Positions 1-9,305 of a stretch of 64,000 nt of DNA are shown one piece after another (the first letter of the stretch is position 1; every line of letters starts with the position of its first letter). The position numbers were made by a program, and so were the translations under genes. The DNA lies in contig DIAJ01000012.1 in assembly GCA_002415785.1 (NCBI GenBank), positions 13,428 to 77,427 of the forward strand, given 5' to 3'. Source of the stretch: Flavobacteriales bacterium UBA5081 (GTDB lineage: Bacteria > Bacteroidota > Bacteroidia > Flavobacteriales_E > Vicingaceae). A model generated the notes under the pieces. The model searched no databases. It saw only the letters and a list, made by a program, of their open reading frames with translations, and was not told the origin of the DNA.

Positions 1-1234
1 TTTCAAAAACTGTTTTTTCAGGGTCTAGTATCTCCGCTTGATTTTGTGCAAAATAGCCCACCTTTACTTGATAACCGTGCTCAATATTACCACTAGTTGC
101 TTTTTCTTTACCCACAATGAATCTCGACATGGTCGATTTTCCTTCGCCGTTTTTTCCTACAAAAGAAACCTTCTCGCCCCTTTCAATCATAAAATTAACT
201 CCGGAAAAAACCTTCTTTTCATCGTAATTTTTGGCAACATCCTCCACCTTTAGAGTTACTTTACCGCTGTGAGGTGCAGGAGGAAAAGAAAAGCGCATCG
301 CTGATGTGTCTTCCTCTTCAATTTCAATTTTATCCATGCGACCCAATGCTTTTATTCGCGATTGAACCTGCACTGCCTTGGTTGCTTTAGCACGGAAGCG
401 TTCAATAAACTCTTCCGTTTGCTTAATTTGCTTTTGTTGATTTTCGTATGCGGCAATTTCTTGCTCTCTACGCTCTTTTCTCAACTCTAAATACTTGGTA
501 TAAGGAGCCTGATAGTCGTAAATTTTTCCCATTGAAATTTCAATGGTTCGATTGGTGAGGTTGTCTAAAAAAGCACGGTCGTGAGAAATCAACACAATTG
601 CTCCGGGATAGGTTTTTAAGAAAATTTCTAACCATTGAATTGACTCAATATCTAAATGGTTGGTTGGCTCATCAAGCAACAGTAAGTCGGCTTTTTGCAA
701 TAAAATTTTTGCCAATTCTATCCGCATTCTCCAACCCCCACTAAACTCATCCGTCTGACGCTCAAAATCGCTTCTATTAAAGCCCAAGCCAAGCAGAATT
801 TTCTCAATTTCAGCTTCCATGGTTTCAGCGCCAATCAAATTCAACTTTTCATTGAGCTCTGCCAATTCATCCAGCAAACTTAAATAACTGTCGGATTCAT
901 AGTCTTCTCTAACTGCCAGTTCATGATTAATTTCATCAATGCGATCCTGCAGGCTTAAGGTTTTGCCAAATGCAGTTTCGGTTTCCTTCCATACGGTTCT
1001 ACCACTCACAAAATCCATATCTTGGGGCAAATAACCGATTGTTAGACCATTTGGAAAGGAAATACTTCCAGAATCAATTGCTTGAATTCCGGCTAAGCTT
1101 TTAAGCATAGTAGACTTACCGGCACCATTTCTGCCAACTAAACCAATTCTGTCTAGCTTATTTACAATAAAAGTAATGTCATTAAAGATTGCTCGATCAG
1201 CAAAGTGCAGACTCACATTATTTACTCCAACCAT
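1..1234 (-). CDS. ABC-F family ATPase, C-terminal part cut by window edge
   Basis: Soluble duplicated ATPase of the ABC-F family; such proteins act on ribosomes rather than as membrane transporters. About 411 codons are present, reading left out of the window. The first nucleotide-binding domain has Walker A GRNGAGKST (residues 34-42), a signature FSGGWRMR near 161 and Walker B LLLLDEPTNHLD near 185. A charged linker follows (about 240-290), then the second Walker A GKNGEGKST near 360; the second signature lies outside the window. No membrane segments are seen. The ATG at 1234 gives a start typical of the family, with the first strand immediately after it. Whether it is EttA-like, Uup-like or a resistance-type member cannot be decided here. 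Confidence 0.9.
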   Translation of the reverse strand, partial: MVGVNNVSLHFADRAIFNDITFIVNKLDRIGLVGRNGAGKSTMLKSLAGIQAIDSGSISFPNGLTIGYLPQDMDFVSGRTVWKETETAFGKTLSLQDRIDEINHELAVREDYESDSYLSLLDELAELNEKLNLIGAETMEAEIEKILLGLGFNRSDFERQTDEFSGGWRMRIELAKILLQKADLLLLDEPTNHLDIESIQWLEIFLKTYPGAIVLISHDRAFLDNLTNRTIEISMGKIYDYQAPYTKYLELRKERREQEIAAYENQQKQIKQTEEFIERFRAKATKAVQVQSRIKALGRMDKIEIEEEDTSAMRFSFPPAPHSGKVTLKVEDVAKNYDEKKVFSGVNFMIERGEKVSFVGKNGEGKSTMSRFIVGKEKATSGNIEHGYQVKVGYFAQNQAEILDPEKTVFE

Positions 1235-1331
1235 GCGGCAAAATTAGTGATAAATTAGGGCTTAAAATGTGCAAAACTTCACTGTTATAATTTAGACTTG
1301 ACAAATTTTAGATGTGAAAATGTAGTTAAAT

Positions 1332-1958
1332 ATTAACCAAAAACGGACAACGCTATTTAGGGAAGCACATCATATCCTACAACCAAAGGGGCAAATAAAT
1401 CGACTGTTAATTGCCATTCACGGCTATGCAGAACTTGCTTCAGATTTCATTAAGAATTTTGACGCCTTGCAAAGTACCAATACTTTGGTGGTTGCACCGG
1501 AGGCACTTTCAAAGTTTTACAATAAGTTCAGAAAACCCGCCGCCAGTTGGATGACCTCTCATGAAAGAGAAGACGAAATCAAAGATTATATCAATTATTT
1601 GAACTTGCTGCTAAAAGAGTTAAAAAGTAATTACTCATTTAATGATCTAGCAATTCTAGGGTTTTCTCAAGGTGTTTCAACTGCTTTTAGATGGGCTGCT
1701 CAGCTTAATGATAAAGACATTGAGCTGTTTGCATGCTCAGGAAGTGTTCCTCCGGAGCTTACTGCTGAAGACTTCAAAATCAATCAGCTCAAAAAGGTTC
1801 ATTATTTTTATGGAGACGAGGACAAACTCTTAGCGATTGATAAAGCTAAAGCACAAATTGAATTCATCAAAACACTAGACTTAGAAGTAGAAGCTCACCC
1901 CTTTAAAGGCAGACATGAGGTTTCAAAAAACTGTATTGATCTCTTAAGAAAGTCATAA
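1332..1958 (+). CDS. alpha/beta-hydrolase (phospholipase/carboxylesterase-like), non-standard start
   Basis: Serine esterase-like alpha/beta hydrolase of about 208 residues. Numbered from an ATT codon at 1332, it has the strand-plus-oxyanion segment LLIAIHGYAEL (about 25-35), the nucleophile elbow GFSQG (Ser112), candidate Asp near 162 (YGDEDK) and His195 (GRHEVS). The frame is open from the stop at 1323, but no in-frame ATG, GTG or TTG occurs before TTG 1467. Starting at 1467 would delete the HGY strand that the fold needs. The likeliest start is therefore ATT 1332, or the gene has lost its start by mutation. The 3' end overlaps the convergent MATE gene by 6 bp. Substrate unknown. Confidence 0.7.
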   Translation: MNQKRTTLFREAHHILQPKGQINRLLIAIHGYAELASDFIKNFDALQSTNTLVVAPEALSKFYNKFRKPAASWMTSHEREDEIKDYINYLNLLLKELKSNYSFNDLAILGFSQGVSTAFRWAAQLNDKDIELFACSGSVPPELTAEDFKINQLKKVHYFYGDEDKLLAIDKAKAQIEFIKTLDLEVEAHPFKGRHEVSKNCIDLLRKS

Positions 1959-3251
1959 ACGATTAAAAATATACGATTTAGCTAAAAACGACTGAAATAC
2001 TCCTCTAGAAAGCATAAAAAGGCTAAATGCTAGCCATATACCATGATTATTCAAATAATGATCTCCAATAAAAAAAGCAGGCAGGAAAATTACAAAAGTG
2101 GAAAATATCATCGTATTTCTCATTGCTTTTGAAGTAGTTGTCCCTACATAAATCCCATCCCAAATAAAGGCAAAGCTATTAATTATGGGAGCTGCGATTA
2201 ACCAAGGCAAATAGACTAAAGCAGCATTCAATACTTCTTTTTGATTCGTTAAAACAAACAACAGTTCTTCCCCAAAAAAAACAAATACAATAGAAAGCAA
2301 AACTGCTATTCCAAGCCCCCACTTCATTGCTACTTTTACCGATTTCATAAAAGACTCTTTTTTGCCCAAGCCAAAATACTTACCGGAAAGGGCTTCCGCT
2401 GCGAAGGCAAAGCCATCAATTCCATAGGCAGAAATGCTGATAAACTCTAATAATAGAATATTTGCAGCTCCAAGTATAGGGTCTACATTTCCAGCTTTTG
2501 TTTTAAAAAACGACATTGTAAAGATTAAACAAAGTGTGCGAATTAGAATATCTGAATTAACACTTATAAAAGACCTCCAGCCTTTACTCTTTAAAATACG
2601 TCTAAAATCGGATAATTGAATATTTAGTTCATATTTGCTTTTGAAAATTAGTATTGCTATTAATAAACCGCTATATTGAGCTATAACTTTTCCTATAGCC
2701 ACACCTGCAATATTTAGCTTAAAATAATGAACCAACACAAAACTCAAAACGGCATTAATTCCATTTACAGTTAAAGCTAAAATCATCGCCCATTTTGCAT
2801 TTTGCATACCTAGTAGCCAACCACTAATAACAAAGAGCGAAATAGTTGCAGGAGCAGCAAATATTCGATAATTAAAGTAAGTTGAAAGTGGAGCAACAAC
2901 TTCACTCTCAGGATTAATTAAAAACAAAGCTGCTTCTTTTAACGGATATTGAAATAAGATCATCAATAATCCGGCAACAAATGCAATGGATAAACCCTTA
3001 ATGAGTAAGTCTCGACTAGTATTATTGTCGCTTTTACCATAAGCTTGAGAAACCATTCCGGTAGTACCCATTCTCAAAAAACCAAAAGCCCAATAAATAA
3101 AATTAAAGATAACCGTACCAAAGCCCATGGCAAGAATATAAGCTGTAGAGGGCATGCGACCCATGAGCGCTAAATCGACTAAGCTAACTAGGGGTACACT
3201 AAGGTTAGTAATTATATTAGGAATCGCTAGTCTTAGAATCTCTTTGTTCAT
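1953..3251 (-). CDS. MATE family efflux transporter
   Basis: Multidrug and toxin extrusion type secondary transporter in the cytoplasmic membrane, 432 residues, close to the usual family length of 430-470. About twelve hydrophobic segments are visible. The N-terminus MNKEILRLAIPNIITNLSVP is the typical opening with a conserved Pro, and ALMGRMPS sits where the family's first loop lies. The second half repeats the pattern after about residue 220. It resembles the DinF-like branch common in Bacteroidota. The substrate cannot be inferred. It is convergent with the hydrolase upstream and stands alone behind the putative terminator of the gld operon. Confidence 0.88.
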   Translation of the reverse strand: MNKEILRLAIPNIITNLSVPLVSLVDLALMGRMPSTAYILAMGFGTVIFNFIYWAFGFLRMGTTGMVSQAYGKSDNNTSRDLLIKGLSIAFVAGLLMILFQYPLKEAALFLINPESEVVAPLSTYFNYRIFAAPATISLFVISGWLLGMQNAKWAMILALTVNGINAVLSFVLVHYFKLNIAGVAIGKVIAQYSGLLIAILIFKSKYELNIQLSDFRRILKSKGWRSFISVNSDILIRTLCLIFTMSFFKTKAGNVDPILGAANILLLEFISISAYGIDGFAFAAEALSGKYFGLGKKESFMKSVKVAMKWGLGIAVLLSIVFVFFGEELLFVLTNQKEVLNAALVYLPWLIAAPIINSFAFIWDGIYVGTTTSKAMRNTMIFSTFVIFLPAFFIGDHYLNNHGIWLAFSLFMLSRGVFQSFLAKSYIFNRL

Positions 3252-3270
3252 TCTTTACCCTTATACAACA

Positions 3271-3299
3271 ACAAACCCCACCAAATTGGCAGGGTTTGT
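3271..3299 (-). terminator. candidate terminator after gldN
   Basis: An 8-bp inverted repeat, ACAAACCC (3271-3278) with GGGTTTGT (3292-3299), lies 26 bp past the gldN stop codon. In the minus direction it is followed by a T-rich but interrupted run, so termination may be inefficient. Confidence 0.5.
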
Positions 3300-3324
3300 G
3301 AATTATTTAATCAATTAAGATAAC

Positions 3325-4176
3325 TTAGAATTGCCATTGATCGTGTTCGAAGTTGATGATTTCTTCTTCAATCCGACTTGCTTCTAATTGACGATCTACT
3401 CCTTTAACATATTTCTCTAGCACTCTATTATCGTAAACATTTGTTTCTCTAAAGATGTAGCTACTAAAAATACGTTTTCTAAAATAATCTTCGAAAGTTA
3501 AGCGTTCACCATCATTATTTGGATTATATACCTCCTGATTGGCTAAGACATATCTAGCTTCAGGAAAATAAATCCAAAATAAACCTTCTCTTTTAGTTTG
3601 CCCTGTTTCTGCATTTACTTTTTCAATAATTGGTAGCATTCCAATTATTCTAACTTCCATAACAGAACGTTCACGATCAAATACCCAATCTTCTTTAATC
3701 CAATACTCTTTTACATCTCCGGCATTAACGTCAATCGTATAGCTAGTTTGTATTTCTAAGCCTGTTTCCGGATCGATATCAGTACCTGTTCGCTCTTCAG
3801 AAAGTTTATCCATGGCAGCTGTTTTTGTCAATGGCACTTTAAACTGACCTCCATCTGCCTGCTCCTCATAGGCCTGTATTGAACCTTCCTCAATTCCCTT
3901 TTTTAACACATGAAATAAGGATTGTCTATTATATCCAATTTCACTTATTTCTTGAGTAGGGAAGTAAAGAGGATGATTTATCTTTTCTCTTAAATCAATC
4001 ACTCTCCATACTCTTTTATAGAACATTACATCTGCCTCACGAATATGCGTATAAGGTACTACTCTTCTAGTTGGATTGGTTTCCTTAATAAACATACCAT
4101 CCAAAACTTCTTGAGCTTTGAGATCATTGTTAATAAAGAAAGCACTTAAGATTAAAAATAAAACAATCCTTTTCAT
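3325..4176 (-). CDS. gldN: gliding motility / type IX secretion protein GldN
   Basis: Periplasmic component of the T9SS core; in known systems GldN (PorN) forms a ring with the lipoprotein GldK (PorK) under the outer membrane. The 283-residue product starts with a signal peptide (MKRIVLFLILSAFFINNDLKA) and continues with conserved segments such as MFYKRVWRVIDLREKINHPL (about 51-70). The length fits the family. It lies 11 bp downstream of gldM and is the last gene of the gldKLMN run. Identification rests on sequence type and on the invariant gene order. Confidence 0.95.
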   Translation of the reverse strand: MKRIVLFLILSAFFINNDLKAQEVLDGMFIKETNPTRRVVPYTHIREADVMFYKRVWRVIDLREKINHPLYFPTQEISEIGYNRQSLFHVLKKGIEEGSIQAYEEQADGGQFKVPLTKTAAMDKLSEERTGTDIDPETGLEIQTSYTIDVNAGDVKEYWIKEDWVFDRERSVMEVRIIGMLPIIEKVNAETGQTKREGLFWIYFPEARYVLANQEVYNPNNDGERLTFEDYFRKRIFSSYIFRETNVYDNRVLEKYVKGVDRQLEASRIEEEIINFEHDQWQF

Positions 4177-4187
4177 AATTATAGGTT

Positions 4188-5828
4188 TTATATGGCTTTA
4201 ATTACCACCGGGCTTAATGTTCTTAACTCTCCATCAGGCATTTTAACCTTAATATTCTCGAAAGTTACTCTAGAACCCGGAGCAATTGCTCTAAGTACAT
4301 TTTTAACTTGGTCATCAAAACGCGGACCGGTAACACTTATTGTCTTAGATAAACCATTCGCTTGAACATAAACAAAGTCGTATGAACTAACAACAACTCT
4401 TACATCAAACTCAAAGTTTTCCATATTAGCAATAATACCGGCTGTAGCCGCTAGTTTATTTTTTGGAACAGCACCTGAGTTTTTCCCTGATACTTCAGCT
4501 ATAGGAGTAGGAATTTTTTTTACTCTAAACTCCATGCTTCCCATATTCTGACGCTTACCGTCTACTTCTGCTGTTACAGAAACGTTAGCTGTACCAACTT
4601 TTCCAGGCTTAACAACCCAACCTTCAGGTGATTTTGAAATTGAACCATTTGAAATTGATGCAGTAATTTGATCTTTTGCAACTCCCGGAGCAGAAATATC
4701 AACCGGATTATCAACACCTAAATAAAATACGTTCATTTTAGTTGCTGAAATAGTTGTACTAGGTTTTGCTACTTTATAGGCTACATTAAACGGGTAGTTA
4801 TTTATTTCACCAGATGGAGCCTTATACTTAATTACACCTTCGTAGGTAAAATCACCTTCAGCTCTTGCTGGTATTTTAATAAAGCCTTTTCCTTGCTGTA
4901 CTTCAACACCAATAGTATCACCTGTAACAGTAGCGTTAGTTGAGTCATACTCTTCTCCAAGAAATACTTGAGGATTTTTTGTACTATCAAATGCTGCTAA
5001 GAACACTTCAGCTCTAAATGTATCTCCTTGTATTATATAATTTGAAGGAGATATAACAGCGGACTCTAGTACGTTAAACTTATATGATGCTGCATCAACA
5101 GAAGCATATAAGTATTTAACTAAGTCAGACTCGGCATTTCTAATATCAGTTTGAATTTTCGTTAACAAGGTTACAGTTGCAGCCGTTGGTACTCCATAAA
5201 AATTATATGAAGGCCAGTTCTCAACAACACCTGAAGCATTCCTTTTCTCCCCGAACTTAAAAGTTTCTTGTAGTGAGTTTGCGATAGCAGACTCAGCAGG
5301 CAAATATGTAATTAATTTGTCTCTAAAACCTTCCAACTTAGACTTTAACTCAAGAGCTGAATATTTCCCTGTTTTTGGATTTGCGGGTTCGGAACCAACT
5401 AAAATATTAGTAGGTACTATATAGTTATCCTTAACTCTTACATTCATCAAGTTTAAGATTGTATCACTCCCGAACTCATCTTTTCCTATAATTTTCTCTT
5501 TAGGAATAGAAGGTTCAACTCCTGCAATGATTTCTACTTTAATTTGATCAATATAGTTTACAATTTCATCAGCTAATTTCTTCACTTCCATTGCCTTATT
5601 ATAGAAAGGACCAACTTTTGCTTGGTTCTCACTATATGATGCTTGAAAAGCTGCATACTGATCTTCATTCTTGTCTCTAAAATTATTTTTTGTCTTTTCA
5701 AGACCGTCATTTACGGTAACAAAAGCATTTAATATGTCTTTTGATACGTTCATTGCCAAAAGCGCTGTAAGTACCAAATACATCATACCAATCATCTTCT
5801 GCCGCGGTGATAATTTACCTCCTGCCAT
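4188..5828 (-). CDS. gldM: gliding motility / type IX secretion motor protein GldM
   Basis: Inner-membrane component of the T9SS motor; in characterised systems GldL and GldM use the proton gradient and the long periplasmic GldM stalk reaches the GldKN ring. The product has 546 residues. A short cytoplasmic start (MAGGKLSPRQKMIGMMYLVL) leads into one membrane helix at about 14-32, followed by helical then beta-rich periplasmic domains. The C-terminal part contains VRVVVSSYDFVYVQANG-like sheet segments. Start: the ATG at 5828 gives the family's usual MAGGK N-terminus. It is 41 bp after gldL. Confidence 0.96.
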   Translation of the reverse strand: MAGGKLSPRQKMIGMMYLVLTALLAMNVSKDILNAFVTVNDGLEKTKNNFRDKNEDQYAAFQASYSENQAKVGPFYNKAMEVKKLADEIVNYIDQIKVEIIAGVEPSIPKEKIIGKDEFGSDTILNLMNVRVKDNYIVPTNILVGSEPANPKTGKYSALELKSKLEGFRDKLITYLPAESAIANSLQETFKFGEKRNASGVVENWPSYNFYGVPTAATVTLLTKIQTDIRNAESDLVKYLYASVDAASYKFNVLESAVISPSNYIIQGDTFRAEVFLAAFDSTKNPQVFLGEEYDSTNATVTGDTIGVEVQQGKGFIKIPARAEGDFTYEGVIKYKAPSGEINNYPFNVAYKVAKPSTTISATKMNVFYLGVDNPVDISAPGVAKDQITASISNGSISKSPEGWVVKPGKVGTANVSVTAEVDGKRQNMGSMEFRVKKIPTPIAEVSGKNSGAVPKNKLAATAGIIANMENFEFDVRVVVSSYDFVYVQANGLSKTISVTGPRFDDQVKNVLRAIAPGSRVTFENIKVKMPDGELRTLSPVVIKAI

Positions 5829-5869
5829 TCTAATTTATATTTATTAGGTTAGAAAAAAAATTGGTTTAA

Positions 5870-6709
5870 TTATGCTTCGTTTCTTGTACCCATTCCGGCA
5901 TTCATTGCATTAAGCATATTTCCGTAAATAGTATTTAAGGAACTTAAGTTGTTAGCCAACTCAGTAATATTTTGTTTGTATGCCTGAGTACTTTCTACTG
6001 ACTCTTGTAAGTTATCCATCATTCCATGAATACCTTCATAAGCTCTCTTACTCGCTTCCATGTGCTCAGATGCAGAGTTCAACTGTAATTCATATACATT
6101 ATTCAATTCAGATAGCTTTGCACTAATGCTTCTTAAATTATCAGCATAGGTATTGCCATCTTCAGTTGAAACAGTCATTCCGGTTAAAGTTTCAGCAGCT
6201 TTTTCATAAGAATCAGACAATACGCTCATTCTTCCGGCTGCACCTTTTACATTTTCTACATACTCTTCAGTTGCTACAGAAGCATCAGAAATATTATTTA
6301 ATTTAGACGCATGATCAGCTAGATTTCTAAAGCCACTACCTAAACTTTCTATTAGTTCAGGACCAATCTTCGCTTCCTCTAGCATTTTGTCTAGTTCTTG
6401 AGAAACTGCATCTCCAGAACCACCTTTACCCCTCTTTCTTGTAGCCTCAGTTAGTTGATCATCTTCAATTCCTGCTAATTCAGGGTACACTAAAGTCCAG
6501 TCAACCTCAGAATGGGGAGGTTCAAATGCTGAAACGGCAAAAATTAATGCTTCTGTTCCCAAACCAATAATAAGCATTGTACTAGCACCAGGCCAGTGTT
6601 CAATTTTAAAAAGTGCTCCAACAATTACAACAGCAGCACCGAGGCCATAAAGAAGCCCCATGATTTTTTTCCCTTTTTTTGTTTCAAATAAAAATTCTAC
6701 AAATCCCAT
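5870..6709 (-). CDS. gldL: gliding motility / type IX secretion motor protein GldL
   Basis: Inner-membrane partner of GldM in the rotary T9SS motor. The 279-residue product has two closely spaced membrane helices (about 17-35 and 43-62) joined by FKIEHWPGAS; the Glu in or next to this region is of the kind implicated in proton use in GldL (known of the family). A long cytoplasmic, helix-rich domain follows, Ala/Asn/Ser-rich and probably coiled coil (about 100-270). The start MGFVEFLFETKKGKKIMGLL is typical. It sits between gldK and gldM in the conserved order. Confidence 0.95.
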   Translation of the reverse strand: MGFVEFLFETKKGKKIMGLLYGLGAAVVIVGALFKIEHWPGASTMLIIGLGTEALIFAVSAFEPPHSEVDWTLVYPELAGIEDDQLTEATRKRGKGGSGDAVSQELDKMLEEAKIGPELIESLGSGFRNLADHASKLNNISDASVATEEYVENVKGAAGRMSVLSDSYEKAAETLTGMTVSTEDGNTYADNLRSISAKLSELNNVYELQLNSASEHMEASKRAYEGIHGMMDNLQESVESTQAYKQNITELANNLSSLNTIYGNMLNAMNAGMGTRNEA

Positions 6710-6773
6710 TAGTTTAATTTTAAGTTATATAAAAATTAGCAATTGAAATTAATTAGTTGTGGCAAATAATTAA

Positions 6774-8072
6774 TTACAGTTCTTCATTATTTTCTGGACG
6801 TCCTAAATAAGACATTACGTTTCTAAATCCAATGTAGCATTTTGCTGTATCTTGGTATTCAAATGTACGAGTACCATTGTGTAGGTAATAAGCTACATCT
6901 TTCCACGAACCTCCACGAATCACTTTTCTTTTAAGAGAAGGAGGGTCGGAATCCTTGGCATCATAAGTGTAATCCGGATTCAAGTCATGAGCGAAGTCAT
7001 AAGCCGCTTCATCATAAGCGTTACTTGTCCACTCAGCTGCATTTCCTGCCATACAAAACAACCCATAATCATTCGGATTATAAGCATAAGATTTCACAGT
7101 ATAAAATCCACCATCATCAACATAGTTTCCTCTTAGTGGCTTGAAGTTTCCTAGAAAACAACCTGCGGTATTTCTAATGTATGGACCACCCCATGGATAT
7201 TGATTATTATCTAATCCCCCTCGAGCTGCATACTCCCACTCAGATTCAGTTGGCAATCTAAAGTACTGAACATCTGTCATACCTCTTTGACGCAAGAAGG
7301 TATTTAATAGATTTGTTCTCCATATTGCAAATGCTCTAGCTTGCTTCCAAGTTACACCTACTACAGGATAGTCATCATAAGCAGGATGCCAAAAGTAAGC
7401 ATTGGTCATAGGCTCATTAAAGGAATAACTAAAGTCGTGAACCCATGCTAAGGTATCAGGATATACATTAATAATATCATTCTTTATAAAAATAGAACGA
7501 TCTATCTGTCCTTGCTCTCTATTAGCTCGAGCAGCTGCTTGTTTGTAATCAATCCAGAAATACTCGTAGTTTAATTTTCTGGTATCTATTTGTCGCGCAC
7601 CATAAAACCTTTCATAATCAGGAAGATACATTGGCTCTAAAGCTTCACGCTCTTCCATTCCATGCCAATCAATTTCAGCATCCCAATTCAAAATTGGAGG
7701 TTCAATATCCTCTCCATAAGCATTAACAGTAAACAAATACTCCTCTTCGCTAATTTCTTCAGCTAAGATTTTACGAGCAATAGAATCACGCACCCAATGT
7801 ACAAATTGGCGATACTCATTATTGGTTATCTCCGTTTGATCCATATAAAAGGGAGCAACAGAAACAACTTTTGTTTTAGAAGTTCGTGCTCCAGGAACAT
7901 CTTGATCAGTATTCCCCATAGTATAACTACCTTGAGGAATCAATAACATTCCATAAGGAACCGGCTGATAGAACTCCGGTCTTCCTTGTACTCCTATTAG
8001 TTCACCGTTACCTTGATCACATGCAGTTAATGATGCAATCATAATAACTAAAATGAAGGTCAATTTTCTCAT
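6774..8072 (-). CDS. gldK: gliding motility lipoprotein / type IX secretion protein GldK
   Basis: Outer-membrane lipoprotein of the T9SS ring, with a formylglycine-generating-enzyme-like (sulfatase-modifying factor) fold. The chosen ATG at 8072 gives MRKLTFILVIMIASLTAC, a lipoprotein signal ending in lipobox LTAC; the frame is open 29 codons further upstream (to 8159) but that would bury the signal peptide. The 432-residue product contains the hallmarks IPQGSYTMGN, DQTEITNNEYRQFVHW, LPTESEWEYAARGG, GNAAEWTSNAYD and KVIRGGSWKD. First gene of gldKLMN; 126 bp separate it from the porP-like gene upstream. Confidence 0.95.
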   Translation of the reverse strand: MRKLTFILVIMIASLTACDQGNGELIGVQGRPEFYQPVPYGMLLIPQGSYTMGNTDQDVPGARTSKTKVVSVAPFYMDQTEITNNEYRQFVHWVRDSIARKILAEEISEEEYLFTVNAYGEDIEPPILNWDAEIDWHGMEEREALEPMYLPDYERFYGARQIDTRKLNYEYFWIDYKQAAARANREQGQIDRSIFIKNDIINVYPDTLAWVHDFSYSFNEPMTNAYFWHPAYDDYPVVGVTWKQARAFAIWRTNLLNTFLRQRGMTDVQYFRLPTESEWEYAARGGLDNNQYPWGGPYIRNTAGCFLGNFKPLRGNYVDDGGFYTVKSYAYNPNDYGLFCMAGNAAEWTSNAYDEAAYDFAHDLNPDYTYDAKDSDPPSLKRKVIRGGSWKDVAYYLHNGTRTFEYQDTAKCYIGFRNVMSYLGRPENNEEL

Positions 8073-8198
8073 GGCCTTAAGTTTTAACAAATGCGTGTTA
8101 ATAAGTCGCATTTTATTTGAGACTTGCAAGTATACTGTATTTTTTTGAATTTGTTTCAATTTTGAATATTATATTGTAAAGACTTATTAATATTATCA

Positions 8199-9185
8199 TT
8201 ACAAGAATCTCACACTCTTGTATCTTTCAATTTTCAATGCTTTGCTTATCTTGTAACAGTAACGTAACATAAATTCCATACTTCCATCACTGTGATTACT
8301 CAACTCTGATGTTGTAAAATCATAAGCCAACCCAATCTGAAGCGGTTGCAATTCAGCAGGCACCATTCCAATATCTTCCAATTTAACTCCTGCAAGGAAC
8401 GAAACAGCATCTTCAAGTCTGTATGAAACGCCCGCCCACACCAGATTATTGTATAGAACATTTGTATTTAAATCTAACTGTGTAGAAACTCCATCTGTTT
8501 TAGCAAAGATGGACGGCTGAAGCTCAAGCTCTCCAAACCCAACAGACAATGGATAGTTATAGCCCGCCATTACATAGTAATGTCTTACTTGTTCGTAATT
8601 ATAAGCTGACTGTTCATCAGGTTTATCTGAAATAGTTGGCTGGTTTAAATGTGTAGAAGAGATACCTACATACAAGTCTTTTGTATAATAATATAAGCCA
8701 CCTCCTAAATCAAAAGAAGTTTTTCCTGCTTCGCTATTGGGTATTGAAGGATCTTCAGTACCATCAAAATTTCCACTAGAAGTTCTCCACTCACCGTTAA
8801 TTGACTGGTTAAAAATTCCAAAATCTAATCCAATAGCCAAAACACCTTGTTGTATTCTATGGTGATAAGATGCAGCTAACTTAACATTTAATGATTTTAT
8901 TGGGCCAAGTTCGTCCTGCATAATACTTAATCCACCACCCATTTGGTATTTCTGTCGAACTTTAAACCCTCCATCGGCACTAAAAACAGTTGTTTTTGGA
9001 TTACCTTCAAAACCCATCCATTGTTCTCTATTAATTAGTGTACCACAAATAGAACCATTTGAACCGGCAAAACCGGGGTTAACATACAAGCGATTAAACA
9101 TATTTTGAGTAAACTGCGGATCTTGTTGAGCATTGACTCCCACACAACTTACAACAACAAATGCAACTAATAAAATTTTTTTCAT
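8199..9185 (-). CDS. PorP/SprF family type IX secretion membrane protein
   Basis: Outer-membrane beta-barrel of the PorP/SprF family. Family members associate with the T9SS, and SprF-type paralogues serve particular cargo. The 328-residue product has a signal peptide (MKKILLVAFVVVSCVGVNAQ) followed by the family opening QDPQFTQNMFNRLYVNPGFA and alternating beta-strand sequence to the end. It directly precedes gldK, so by context it is more likely the core PorP-like copy than a cargo-linked SprF paralogue. Gene symbol left open because the family has many paralogues. Confidence 0.88.
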   Translation of the reverse strand: MKKILLVAFVVVSCVGVNAQQDPQFTQNMFNRLYVNPGFAGSNGSICGTLINREQWMGFEGNPKTTVFSADGGFKVRQKYQMGGGLSIMQDELGPIKSLNVKLAASYHHRIQQGVLAIGLDFGIFNQSINGEWRTSSGNFDGTEDPSIPNSEAGKTSFDLGGGLYYYTKDLYVGISSTHLNQPTISDKPDEQSAYNYEQVRHYYVMAGYNYPLSVGFGELELQPSIFAKTDGVSTQLDLNTNVLYNNLVWAGVSYRLEDAVSFLAGVKLEDIGMVPAELQPLQIGLAYDFTTSELSNHSDGSMEFMLRYCYKISKALKIERYKSVRFL

Positions 9186-9305
9186 AGTCTAGGTTTCGGT
9201 GACTTTTGAATGGTTTCGTACTATTTTAAGCGCCTAAAATACCCAAAATTTAAATTCCAATTTATTTTTTCAAGCATTAATGTTAAAATTTTAACATCTC
9301 AGGCC

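Noticed and set aside
8073..8159. Longer GldK reading frame
   Set aside because: It would place a lipoprotein signal peptide 30 residues into the protein; the ATG at 8072 starts directly at the signal.
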